Part shown: in pieces, positions 42,408 to 50,976 of the stretch
Position numbering within the stretch: the stretch's first letter is position 1
How the letters are laid out: each line of letters starts with the position of its first letter
Assembly (NCBI RefSeq): GCF_018919175.1
Contig: NZ_JAHLQL010000001.1
Span: 992,001-1,056,000 of the forward strand
Direction of reading: 5' to 3'
Length of the DNA: 64,000 nucleotides
DNA from: Clostridium simiarum
Lineage (GTDB): Bacteria > Bacillota > Clostridia > Clostridiales > Clostridiaceae
The notes under the pieces: model-generated
The model's database searches: none
Told to the model about the DNA's origin: nothing
The model's input: the letters and a program-made list of their open reading frames with translations, nothing else
Position numbers and translations under genes: made by a program

Positions 42408-43568
42408 TTATTTACCTAAAGATTTTACTCTTTCATCATTGCTTACTATATTAGTTATTCTAACCCCAAAATTCTCATCTACAACAACAACTTCGCCATA
42501 AGCTACTCTTTTTCCATTTACTAGAATCTCCACAGGTTCTTCTGCTAACTTATCTAGTTCTACTAGAGATCCTGTGCCTAAACTTAAAATGTCTTTTATG
42601 GATTTTTTTGTTCTTCCAAGTACTACAGATATCTCTAAAGGTACATCCAAAATAAGGTCTATGTTTTTTGGAGTACTATAGGATGAGTTACCTTGTAGTG
42701 GTTGGAAAGAAGCCTTTTGTACCTCTACTATAGATTCCGGAGTAGAAATTATTGGTTTTTCGTTAACTTTATGTGTCTCCATTATTCCATTACTCATAGC
42801 AGATAACTCCCTATTTTCTGTAACTCCAGAATTATTGTTTTGTGATATATTATTATCACTTTGCTGCACCTCCATAGATTCATCATCTTGTCCCATCATT
42901 ATACCCACAATTTTCTTTCCTGTATTAACAGGTAATAGTTGCATTATAGTACTATCAACCAAATCCCCAATGGCCATCTTGAAAGAAACTTTTATTATTT
43001 TCTCATCATCTGACATATCTTCCACCAATGGGTCTGTAGTATCTACCCATATCTTAGATATAGGTGGTGATATATTAACTTCTCTTCCAAACATAGTAGC
43101 CATAGATGTAGCTGCTGAGCCTATCATTTGGTTCATAGCTTCTGAAACTGCACTAACTTCCAATTCAGAAAGTTGAGTATTTACTGAACTTCCATCTCCA
43201 CCCATCATCAAATTTGAGATTACTGCAGCATCAGTGGTTTTCATAACTAAGAGATTTTTTCCTAAAATCCCACTGGTAAATTTAACCTCTAAAGCTATAT
43301 TTGGTATTTCAAAAGTGTTTTTTAATTCCCCTAAAGTTGTAACAGTAACTACAGGGGTAGTTATGTTTACTGGTTGATTTATTATTTGAGATAGAGCTGT
43401 GGAAGCTGAGCCCATGGATATATTACCTATTTCACCTAAAAGGTCTTTATCTATGTCAGTTACTTCTTCCTCTGCTGCCTCTATATTTTCATTAGAGGAT
43501 TTAGTTTCTCCTCCATCTCCATTTAATAAAGAATCTATTTCCTCTTGGGAAAGAAACCCATTACTCAT
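42408..43568 (-). CDS. fliY: Motor switch phosphatase FliY
   Basis: FliY (386 residues) combines a FliM-like N-terminal CheY-binding peptide (GFLSQEEIDSLLNG) and a CheC-type phosphatase domain. That domain has two active sites, GEIGNISMGSAS near residue 46 and VSEAMNQMIGSAATS near residue 140. A long linker leads to a FliN/SpoA domain (about 310-386: LDVPLEISVVLGRTKKSIKDIL). It removes phosphate from CheY-P at the switch. There is no separate fliN in view. It overlaps fliM by 8 bases. Confidence 0.96.
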   Translation of the reverse strand: MSNGFLSQEEIDSLLNGDGGETKSSNENIEAAEEEVTDIDKDLLGEIGNISMGSASTALSQIINQPVNITTPVVTVTTLGELKNTFEIPNIALEVKFTSGILGKNLLVMKTTDAAVISNLMMGGDGSSVNTQLSELEVSAVSEAMNQMIGSAATSMATMFGREVNISPPISKIWVDTTDPLVEDMSDDEKIIKVSFKMAIGDLVDSTIMQLLPVNTGKKIVGIMMGQDDESMEVQQSDNNISQNNNSGVTENRELSAMSNGIMETHKVNEKPIISTPESIVEVQKASFQPLQGNSSYSTPKNIDLILDVPLEISVVLGRTKKSIKDILSLGTGSLVELDKLAEEPVEILVNGKRVAYGEVVVVDENFGVRITNIVSNDERVKSLGK

Positions 43569-44556
43569 AGTTTTCCACTTCCTTATCTATAATATCTAAA
43601 ACTTCAACTCCCATATTTTTACCTATTATACCTGGTTTTGCGTAGAAACTATCTTCACCCTCAACTATAAGTTTTATAGCACTATTATGTTTATTATTAA
43701 GTGTTACCACATCTCCAACATTTAGTTTTAAGAATTCATCTACAGTTACGGAAGTTTTGCCCAGTATAGCACCTAGGGACACATCAACAATATCTAACCT
43801 ATTTCTTAATTTCTCCCTAGATTCTCTAAGTATACCTTCATCATTTTGTTGGAACCAGTATTGTACTACTAGTTTATCTAGAACTTTTTCAATACTTAAA
43901 TATGGTATACAAATATTTATAAATGTATTATTTCTACCCATTTCTACAGAAAAAGTTACCAGCGCTACAGGTTCATTAGGTGCTAAAGTTTGATTTAAAG
44001 CTGGATTAGTTTCTATGCCTTCTATTTCTGTTTGCACCTCTAAAATATCTTCCCAGGCTAGTTTTAAGTTCCCTATAAGTCCCTTATTAACTTGCTTTAT
44101 TATATTTTTGTCTATATCAGTAAATTCTCTTAATTTATACTTACCATCTCCATTTCCTCCCAATAATATATCTATTACCTGAAACACGAATTGAGGGTTT
44201 GTTTCAAATAATATAGATCCATTTAATGGTGGCATCTTGAATACAGTAAGTATAGTAGGGTTAGGTATAGAATGTATAAATTCCTCGTAAGTCATCTGCT
44301 CTACAGACTCAATCTTTATTTTTACATTGGTTCTGACTTGAGCAGAAAGATAGTTCGATATAATCCTTGCATAATTATCATGAATGAGTTCTAAAGTCCT
44401 TATATGATCTTTTGAAAACTTCTGTGGACTTCTAAAATCATACGGTTTTACCTTTCGTTTCTCTTCTTCTTTTGGAAGCTCGTCCGGCACTATTTCGCCA
44501 GAGGACAAGGCAGACAGCAAGGCATCTATTTCACTTTGGGACAACACTTCTGCCAT
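43561..44556 (-). CDS. fliM: Flagellar motor switch protein FliM
   Basis: FliM (331 residues). The N-terminal CheY-P binding peptide LSQSEIDALLSAL is intact. The middle domain has the expected RTLELIHDNYARIISNYLSAQ helix, and the C-terminal SpoA domain ends the protein (LGKTSVTVDEFLKLNVGDVV). It follows cheW and overlaps fliY. Confidence 0.97.
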   Translation of the reverse strand: MAEVLSQSEIDALLSALSSGEIVPDELPKEEEKRKVKPYDFRSPQKFSKDHIRTLELIHDNYARIISNYLSAQVRTNVKIKIESVEQMTYEEFIHSIPNPTILTVFKMPPLNGSILFETNPQFVFQVIDILLGGNGDGKYKLREFTDIDKNIIKQVNKGLIGNLKLAWEDILEVQTEIEGIETNPALNQTLAPNEPVALVTFSVEMGRNNTFINICIPYLSIEKVLDKLVVQYWFQQNDEGILRESREKLRNRLDIVDVSLGAILGKTSVTVDEFLKLNVGDVVTLNNKHNSAIKLIVEGEDSFYAKPGIIGKNMGVEVLDIIDKEVENYE

Positions 44557-44575
44557 TATATTCCCTCATTTCTTA

Positions 44576-44980
44576 TTAATAATTTGATAGTAATTTGTCT
44601 ATATCTATTAATGTAACTATTCTATCTTTAAAATTAATAACTCCTTTTATATATGATTTCTTTTTTTGATCTTCTACTTTTTCAATGATGCTTTCTTCTA
44701 CTTCTAAAACTTCATCTACTTGATCTACAGTTATACCTACTTGCTCCTCTTGCATATTAAGTATTATTATATTGTTTTGTTCAATGGCTGATAACCCCAT
44801 ATCTAAAAGTAAATTTATATCCAAAAGTGATATTATACTTCCTCTTAGATTTATAAGTCCTTTTATATAACTTGGAGCCTTAGGAACTTTTGTTATTTCC
44901 ATGATGTCATTTATACCTTGTACCTTCGAAGTCTCTACGGCAAACTGCTCATCATTTAATCTAAATATTACTATTTGCAT
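44576..44980 (-). CDS. cheW: Chemotaxis coupling protein CheW (second copy in the operon)
   Basis: A 134-residue single-domain CheW. It reads IVIFRLNDEQFAVETSKVQGI at the start, then PSYIKGLINLRGSIISLLDI, the receptor/CheA interface, and VDQVDEVLEVEES. It couples CheA to chemoreceptors. A second cheW lies upstream at 50513-50962 and differs in sequence, so the two may serve different receptors. It is placed between cheY and fliM. Confidence 0.95.
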   Translation of the reverse strand: MQIVIFRLNDEQFAVETSKVQGINDIMEITKVPKAPSYIKGLINLRGSIISLLDINLLLDMGLSAIEQNNIIILNMQEEQVGITVDQVDEVLEVEESIIEKVEDQKKKSYIKGVINFKDRIVTLIDIDKLLSNY

Positions 44981-44995
44981 TTAGAAAAGCCTCCT

Positions 44996-45355
44996 TTAGC
45001 CTATGGTCTTTTTTATAGCTTCTAAAACCCTATCAGCTTGGAATGGTTTTACTATAAAGTCTCTTGCTCCTGCTCTTATAGCATCCATTACCATAGTTTG
45101 TTGTCCCATAGCGCTACACATTATTATTTTTGCTGCTGGGTCAAAGGCTTTAATTTCCTTTACTGCTTCTATTCCATCCATATCAGGCATTGTAATATCC
45201 ATAGTTACCACATCTGGTTTCTCTTTCTTATATATTTCTATAGCTTTAATGCCATTACTTGCTTCTCCTACAACTTCAAACCCATTTTTTTCAAGAATGT
45301 CTTTAATCATCATTCTCATAAAAGCAGCGTCGTCAACGATTAATACTTTTGCCAT
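44996..45355 (-). CDS. cheY: Chemotaxis response regulator CheY
   Basis: CheY (119 residues) is a stand-alone receiver. The acidic pair is Asp8/Asp9, the phospho-acceptor Asp53 in VTMDITMPDMDG, Ser81 follows in MCSAMGQ, and the conserved Lys103 lies in IVKPF. It binds FliM when phosphorylated by CheA and is dephosphorylated by CheC and FliY. Placed between cheC and cheW. Confidence 0.97.
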   Translation of the reverse strand: MAKVLIVDDAAFMRMMIKDILEKNGFEVVGEASNGIKAIEIYKKEKPDVVTMDITMPDMDGIEAVKEIKAFDPAAKIIMCSAMGQQTMVMDAIRAGARDFIVKPFQADRVLEAIKKTIG

Positions 45356-45373
45356 TTTTTCATACCTCCAACA

Positions 45374-45979
45374 TTAAATTACTCCTAATGTATTTAACAT
45401 TTTCTCTAAAGACCCAGGCATTGGGACGTAGTAAAAATGCCCACTAATATTCTGGTTCAAATCATTATTTAAGAACATGGTTTCAATATCTAATACTTGA
45501 TCATCATATTGAGCTGACTCAATGAATGTAGTGCTAAGGATAGCCCCTAACATATCATAGGTTACAGCAGGAACAGATGGTGTTATAAGCAAATTTGTAA
45601 ACTTTGCTATAGCATTCATGTAAGATCCCGATATTATGTTCCCTATTTCACAGAGCACAGAATATCCCATCTCACTTATATTATCCTCCCGCAAACCTGT
45701 CAATTGCTCTATTATATTTAAAGATACCTCCTTTTCAAATATAAATAATATATTCCCAGGGGTATCTCCTAATACCCTAACAATAACTCCTACTACTTCT
45801 TTTTCTGCTCCAATACGAGAGAAGACCTCATCAAATGATACTATATTAACAGCAGGTACTGTCATGTCAACTTTTTTATTTAATAACTGTGAAAGTGCTG
45901 TTGCTGCATTTCCTGCTCCTATGTTTCCTACTTCTCTTAACGCATCAAGCTGCATTGCAGTGAACTTTGAATAGCTCAT
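45374..45979 (-). CDS. cheC: CheY-P phosphatase CheC
   Basis: CheC (201 residues) with both phosphatase sites: REVGNIGAGNAATALS near residue 15 and LCEIGNIISGSYMNAI near residue 110, each with the E-x-x-N pattern. CheD, encoded upstream, usually binds CheC and enhances activity. This system replaces CheZ, which is absent here. Length and operon position are typical. Confidence 0.96.
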   Translation of the reverse strand: MSYSKFTAMQLDALREVGNIGAGNAATALSQLLNKKVDMTVPAVNIVSFDEVFSRIGAEKEVVGVIVRVLGDTPGNILFIFEKEVSLNIIEQLTGLREDNISEMGYSVLCEIGNIISGSYMNAIAKFTNLLITPSVPAVTYDMLGAILSTTFIESAQYDDQVLDIETMFLNNDLNQNISGHFYYVPMPGSLEKMLNTLGVI

Positions 45980-46024
45980 TCTATTTTATCACCTCACTTA
46001 AACTTGTGATGAGGAATTTTTTTA

Positions 46025-48115
46025 TTAAATTAAGGCTGCCACATCAAGAATCAGTGTAACTAGTCCATCACCTAATATGGTAGCTCCTATATACTCTTTT
46101 AATCCTTGAAGAGTTTTTCCAAGAGGTTTTATAACTATTTCTTGTTGTCCTAATAGACCATCCACTAAAAGGCCTACAGTTTTTTCTCCTACATTTACTA
46201 TTACTATAAATCTCTTTTCATCTTCTCCTACTTCAAGTCCTATATTCTCATTCACTCTAACTAATGGAATAACATTACCTCTGTAAATTATAACTTCTTT
46301 TCCGTTAGTTTTCTTTAGCAGCTCCTCACTATAGTCAATTACTCTATCTATATATCCTAAAGATATAGCCATAGTTTCACTACCAACTTTCACAAGGAGA
46401 GCTTGAATTATTTGTAGAGTTAATGGTAGTTTAATTATAAATGTGGAACCTTTATCTATTTCACTTATAACATCTACAGTTCCACCTAAAGCTGCAATCT
46501 TCGTCTTAACAACATCCATTCCAACTCCACGACCTGAAATATCTGTAACCTGTTCATTAGTGCTAAATCCTTGAAGGAATATGAGATTTCTAATGTCATT
46601 ATCACTCATTCCATCTGTACTGATTCCCATTCTTTCAGCTTTAATTCTAACTTTTTCTACTTCTATTCCTTTTCCATCATCTTCTACCTTTATAACAGCC
46701 TTAGTACCTTCTTGATAAGCACTTAATTTAATTCTTCCTACAGGTTTTTTTCCTTTAGCTATCCTATCTTCTTTAGACTCTATTCCATGATCAGCTGCAT
46801 TTCTTATAAGATGTATAAGCGGTTCTCCTATTTCGTCTATAACAGTTCTATCCAATTCAGTGTCCTGACCCTCTATTACAAACTCCATTTCTTTATTAAG
46901 CTCTACAGAAAGGTCTCTTATCATCCTTGGAAATCTATTGAATACAACATCAAGAGGTAGCATCCTTATCTTCATTACCAAATCTTGCAGATCTGATGTA
47001 GTTCTAGCTACTTGTTCTAAAGTTTCATTTAACTCACCTAATTTGTAGCTTGTACTTATCTGTTCTAATCTTGTTCTATGTATCACAAGTTCGGACACCA
47101 TATTCATAAATTTGTCTAATCTTTCTAGATCAACTCTTACAGACTGGTGTGCTTTTTTATGAATACCGTTATTTTCTCTTTCTTTATGTTCTTCTTTTGC
47201 CTTAGGCTTTTTAACCTCTTCTGAAGATTTCACTTCATGCTTAGGCTCTGAATTTTTTGACGTTTCTTCTATTTCTTTTTCTCTTATTTCACTTTCTGTT
47301 ACAACTTTAACATTATTTTCTGCAATTTGTTTTATTTTATTAGAACTTAAATCTATTTCACTAACTTCTACCTTGCTTACTTCAGATATATTAGATACAA
47401 TATCAAATACCTCTTTATCTTCTTTAGTAGTTATATAAACCAAGGATAATTCAAAGTCAAAGTTTTCATTTTCAATATCTTCTGCACTTGGTATGGATTT
47501 TATTATTTCTCCATTTTCTTCTAGAGATTTAAATATTAAAAATGCTCTTGCAGATTTCAGTAGGGTATTTTCATCTAAAACTATGTTTATCTCTTGAGAG
47601 TTAAACCCCTTTTCTCCTGCTTGCTTAATTACATTAATATCATATTCATTAAGCTGCAGTCTGTCTTTTACTGAATTATCTTCAACTTTCATCTCTTGAG
47701 CTTCAACTTCTTTTTCTTCTTCCTCTTCTATACTTTCACCTTCTGCTATAGATTCTAGTTGTTTCATTATATCTGCTATGTCTTTCTCTCCCTCTATGCC
47801 TTCAGCTACATCATCTACCATTTTTTCAAGAGTATCCAAACATTCAAAAAGTACAGTTACAACCCTTTGAGTTACTTTAAGTTGGCCTTCCCTAAATTTT
47901 GATAAGACATCCTCCATTTTATGGGTTAATTCTGCCATATCATTATAACCCATAGTGGCTGCCATACCTTTTATAGTATGAGCTACACGAAATATTTCAT
48001 TTAACTTATCTATATCATTTGGTTGTTGTTCAAGTTCTAATAAGGACTCATTTAAAGTTTGAAGATTATCCATAGACTCTTCTAAAAACATGGATAAATA
48101 TTGTTGTGTATCCAT
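46025..48115 (-). CDS. cheA: Chemotaxis histidine kinase CheA
   Basis: CheA (696 residues). The P1 phosphotransfer domain has His46 in RVAHTIKGMAATMG. A P2-like region and a charged linker (about 290-325, Glu/Lys-rich) follow. The dimerisation helices begin at SVRVDLERLDKFMNMVSEL. The ATPase domain carries the N box (LIRNAADHGIE), G1 (VEDDGKGI) and G2 (GRGVGMDVV). A C-terminal CheW-like domain ends it. Complete. Confidence 0.98.
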   Translation of the reverse strand: MDTQQYLSMFLEESMDNLQTLNESLLELEQQPNDIDKLNEIFRVAHTIKGMAATMGYNDMAELTHKMEDVLSKFREGQLKVTQRVVTVLFECLDTLEKMVDDVAEGIEGEKDIADIMKQLESIAEGESIEEEEEKEVEAQEMKVEDNSVKDRLQLNEYDINVIKQAGEKGFNSQEINIVLDENTLLKSARAFLIFKSLEENGEIIKSIPSAEDIENENFDFELSLVYITTKEDKEVFDIVSNISEVSKVEVSEIDLSSNKIKQIAENNVKVVTESEIREKEIEETSKNSEPKHEVKSSEEVKKPKAKEEHKERENNGIHKKAHQSVRVDLERLDKFMNMVSELVIHRTRLEQISTSYKLGELNETLEQVARTTSDLQDLVMKIRMLPLDVVFNRFPRMIRDLSVELNKEMEFVIEGQDTELDRTVIDEIGEPLIHLIRNAADHGIESKEDRIAKGKKPVGRIKLSAYQEGTKAVIKVEDDGKGIEVEKVRIKAERMGISTDGMSDNDIRNLIFLQGFSTNEQVTDISGRGVGMDVVKTKIAALGGTVDVISEIDKGSTFIIKLPLTLQIIQALLVKVGSETMAISLGYIDRVIDYSEELLKKTNGKEVIIYRGNVIPLVRVNENIGLEVGEDEKRFIVIVNVGEKTVGLLVDGLLGQQEIVIKPLGKTLQGLKEYIGATILGDGLVTLILDVAALI

Positions 48116-48127
48116 ATATTTACCTCC

Positions 48128-48895
48128 TTATAGCTTCTTATATATAAAAGTAGAAGCCTTTTCAAATCCAAAATCTCTATAATTATATATACTTTCGGTG
48201 GCTCCTACAAATAATATGCCACTTCGATTCAAAGAACTGCTGAATTTTTTATATATATCATTTTTTATATCTTGATTGAAATATATTACTACATTTCTAC
48301 AGACTATAACGTCAAATCCACTATCATATCTATCTAGAATTAGATCATGTTTTTTAAAGGTTACCATACTTTTTATCTTATTATCCAGTATGTATTTTTC
48401 TCCAATTACTTTGAAATACTTGTCTATATATTCTTTTTTTATATTTTTAACATCTGAATAAGTATATTCTCCCTTTTTTGCCTTTTCAAGTATAGTAGCA
48501 TCTAAATCTGTAGCTATAATATTATGTCTTACTCCAGGAGATATCTCATCTAATATCATTGCTATAGAATAAGGCTCTGCACCAATAGAGCAGGCAGCAC
48601 TCCATATTTTAAGAGGTCTTTTATTTATCCTTAACTCTTCTTGAAGCTTTCCTTTAAACTCATTAAAAATATCTGGATTCCTAAAAAACTCTGTAACATT
48701 TATAGTTATAAAATCTAAAAATTTTTGTCTTTGACCCTGATCTTTTTTAAGTAAAGCTACATACTCATCAACAGAATTTACCCCTACTCTAGACATTAAA
48801 CTTTGAATTCTTCTATGAAGCTGATTGGACTTATAGGCTGATAAATCTATGCCAAAATCTTTTAAAACCCATTGCTCGAATTGTATTAAATCCAT
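48128..48895 (-). CDS. cheR: Chemotaxis methyltransferase CheR
   Basis: CheR (255 residues) methylates receptor glutamates using S-adenosylmethionine. The N-terminal helical domain includes YKSNQLHRRIQSLMSRVGV. The SAM domain has IWSAACSIGAEPYSIAM, ATDLDATIL and FDVIVCRNVVIYF. It lies between cheB and cheA. Complete, normal length. Confidence 0.97.
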   Translation of the reverse strand: MDLIQFEQWVLKDFGIDLSAYKSNQLHRRIQSLMSRVGVNSVDEYVALLKKDQGQRQKFLDFITINVTEFFRNPDIFNEFKGKLQEELRINKRPLKIWSAACSIGAEPYSIAMILDEISPGVRHNIIATDLDATILEKAKKGEYTYSDVKNIKKEYIDKYFKVIGEKYILDNKIKSMVTFKKHDLILDRYDSGFDVIVCRNVVIYFNQDIKNDIYKKFSSSLNRSGILFVGATESIYNYRDFGFEKASTFIYKKL

Positions 48896-48897
48896 TT

Positions 48898-49998
48898 CTA
48901 TCTTCTAACCCCCATCACAGTTTTTACAATATGCACAGGAATTTCTTCTAAGGGTAACACAAGGTCTACCTTGCCTGTTTCATAGGCAGCTTTAGGCATA
49001 CCATATATAGTACATGTAGATTCATCTTCTGACAGAGTAAATCCGCCTCTACTTTTAACTTCAACGGTACCGCCTGCACCATCTCTTCCCATACCTGTAA
49101 GCACTACGCTCATAAGTCTTGATCCATATAGCTTTGAAGCAGATATAAATAACTTATCCACAGCAGGCCTAACTCCCCAAATTGTAGGTTCTGTATTAAG
49201 ATGAAGCTTGCCATCCCCTCCTACTTCTAAATGGAATCCACCTGGTGCTATATATACTACATTTTTTTCTATATTCTGCCCATCAAAAGCCTCTACAACT
49301 TTTATGTCACTATTATTATTTAATCTTTCCGCAAAAGCCTTTGTAAAGCCTGCTGGCATATGTTGTACAATTATAACAGGTACACCTAAATTAACAGGCA
49401 AAGCTGTAACAACTGTATAAAGAGCCTTTGGGCCACCAGTAGATGCCCCTATAACCACTGCATCTATTTTTCCTAAAGCATCAGTTTCAGCCTCTTTTCT
49501 CTTTCTTAAAGCCTCACGTTTAGCTTCTCTCTCTTCTTTTAAAGATTGAGTTCTTTTCTCAAACTTATTAAAATTTCTATTTACCTGTGCAGAACTTTTA
49601 TTATATGCAGCCCTTATCTTTTCTATTAAATCATTTCTAACCTTATTTATGTCTAAAGAAATAGTGCCTGAAGGTTTAGGTATGAAATCAAAGGCACCTG
49701 CCTCAAGGCACTCCATTGTTAATTCCGTTCCTTTTGTTGAAATGCTACTTAGCATTATAACAGGTATATGTATATTTTTTCTTTTAAGTTCCTTTAGAGC
49801 TGTTATACCATCCATTTTAGGCATTTCAACATCTAATGTTATGGCATCAGGTCTATGTTTTTCTAGCTTTGATAGTAGCTCTTCTCCATTTCGTGCTATG
49901 TCTATAACTTCTATATCCGACTCTTCATTTAGCATATCAGATATTATCTTCCTCATTAAAGCTGAATCATCTACTACAATAACTTTAATTTTACTCAA
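48898..49998 (-). CDS. cheB: Chemotaxis methylesterase CheB
   Basis: CheB (366 residues), starting at TTG with GGAG ten bases upstream. The receiver domain has Asp56 as phospho-acceptor (ITLDVEMPKMDG). After a basic linker (about 148-172, KEEREAKREALRKRKEAE) comes the methylesterase/deamidase domain, with Ser in VIGASTGGPKAL, His in IVQHMPAGFT and Asp in GMGRDGAGG. It counteracts CheR. Confidence 0.97.
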   Translation of the reverse strand: MSKIKVIVVDDSALMRKIISDMLNEESDIEVIDIARNGEELLSKLEKHRPDAITLDVEMPKMDGITALKELKRKNIHIPVIMLSSISTKGTELTMECLEAGAFDFIPKPSGTISLDINKVRNDLIEKIRAAYNKSSAQVNRNFNKFEKRTQSLKEEREAKREALRKRKEAETDALGKIDAVVIGASTGGPKALYTVVTALPVNLGVPVIIVQHMPAGFTKAFAERLNNNSDIKVVEAFDGQNIEKNVVYIAPGGFHLEVGGDGKLHLNTEPTIWGVRPAVDKLFISASKLYGSRLMSVVLTGMGRDGAGGTVEVKSRGGFTLSEDESTCTIYGMPKAAYETGKVDLVLPLEEIPVHIVKTVMGVRR

Positions 49999-50013
49999 GC
50001 ATTATCAACTCCA

Positions 50014-50502
50014 TTATAATTCTTTAATACCCATGCCAACGGTTCTTATTTGAACAACTCCATTTGAAGCATCTAATATCATTGTCCTACCCTTGTTTCC
50101 TCCCACATCTATAGCTAATATAGGTATAGATAATTTTTCTAAGGTTTGTTTTACAGCTATACCATTTCTATTTCCTATATCCGTTATCATGCTCTTATCT
50201 GAGAAATTAAACATGGAAGCTCCACCAGCTATTTTAGCCTTTATGTTTCTTCTTCTCGCTCCTTGTTTTTCCATTCTTTCCAAAAGTAAAGGTATGGCAA
50301 GGTCAGCAAACTTTAAGGGATTAGTCACATTGTTAAATTGAGTACTATCTGGCAACATAATGTGAGCAAGTCCACCTAAAGATGCTGTCCTATCATAAAA
50401 TGCAATACCTATACAGGAGCCCAATCCAACAGTAATTATTTTTCCTGGTGAATATACAATATTAAGATCTGCAATACCTACTCTGACTTCATTAATTTCC
50501 AT
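50014..50502 (-). CDS. cheD: Chemoreceptor glutamine deamidase CheD
   Basis: CheD (162 residues). The catalytic Cys30 lies in VGLGSCIGIAFYD and His47 in GLAHIMLP. Together with a conserved Thr these form the papain-like site. It deamidates receptors and stimulates CheC. It lies between cheW and cheB in the conserved order. Confidence 0.97.
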   Translation of the reverse strand: MEINEVRVGIADLNIVYSPGKIITVGLGSCIGIAFYDRTASLGGLAHIMLPDSTQFNNVTNPLKFADLAIPLLLERMEKQGARRRNIKAKIAGGASMFNFSDKSMITDIGNRNGIAVKQTLEKLSIPILAIDVGGNKGRTMILDASNGVVQIRTVGMGIKEL

Positions 50503-50512
50503 ATTTTCACCC

Positions 50513-50962
50513 TTACATCATGGATTGTTTTTCTTCGTCTGTTAAAATGCTTCCCAAGTTTAAGAATATGATTATTTTTTTATCTAATTTTATAAGACCT
50601 TTTATATATCTTTTGGAAATAGTTGTTGCTATATCTGGAGGATTTTCTATATTTTCTGATTTTATATCTCTAACTTCTGACACCACATCTACTATCATAC
50701 CTATTTTTTGCTCTTTTTGCTTTACTACTATTATCTTGGACTCTGCATTTTTTACTCCTTGTGGAAGATTAAATCTTCTAGCAAGGCTTACTACAGGTAA
50801 TATATGTCCTTCGTAGTTTATTACCCCTTCTACAAAATCAGGAGCATCTGGAAGCACTGTAGGCTCTTCATAGCCTAGTATTCTTTCAACTTCCATTATA
50901 TCTGTTGCATAATGTTCTCCATTTAGGCTAAAGATTAAAATCTTAATCTCTTTTTCATTCAT
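50513..50962 (-). CDS. cheW: Chemotaxis coupling protein CheW (first copy in the operon)
   Basis: A 149-residue CheW with the pattern ILIFSLNGEHYATDIMEVERI, PDFVEGVINYEGHILPVVSL and a C-terminal KRYIKGLIKLDKKIIIFLNL. It is longer than the second copy by 15 residues. A coupling role is certain from the fold; which receptors it serves is not visible. Second gene of the operon after fapA. Confidence 0.94.
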   Translation of the reverse strand: MNEKEIKILIFSLNGEHYATDIMEVERILGYEEPTVLPDAPDFVEGVINYEGHILPVVSLARRFNLPQGVKNAESKIIVVKQKEQKIGMIVDVVSEVRDIKSENIENPPDIATTISKRYIKGLIKLDKKIIIFLNLGSILTDEEKQSMM

Positions 50963-50976
50963 GGTATTGAATCCTC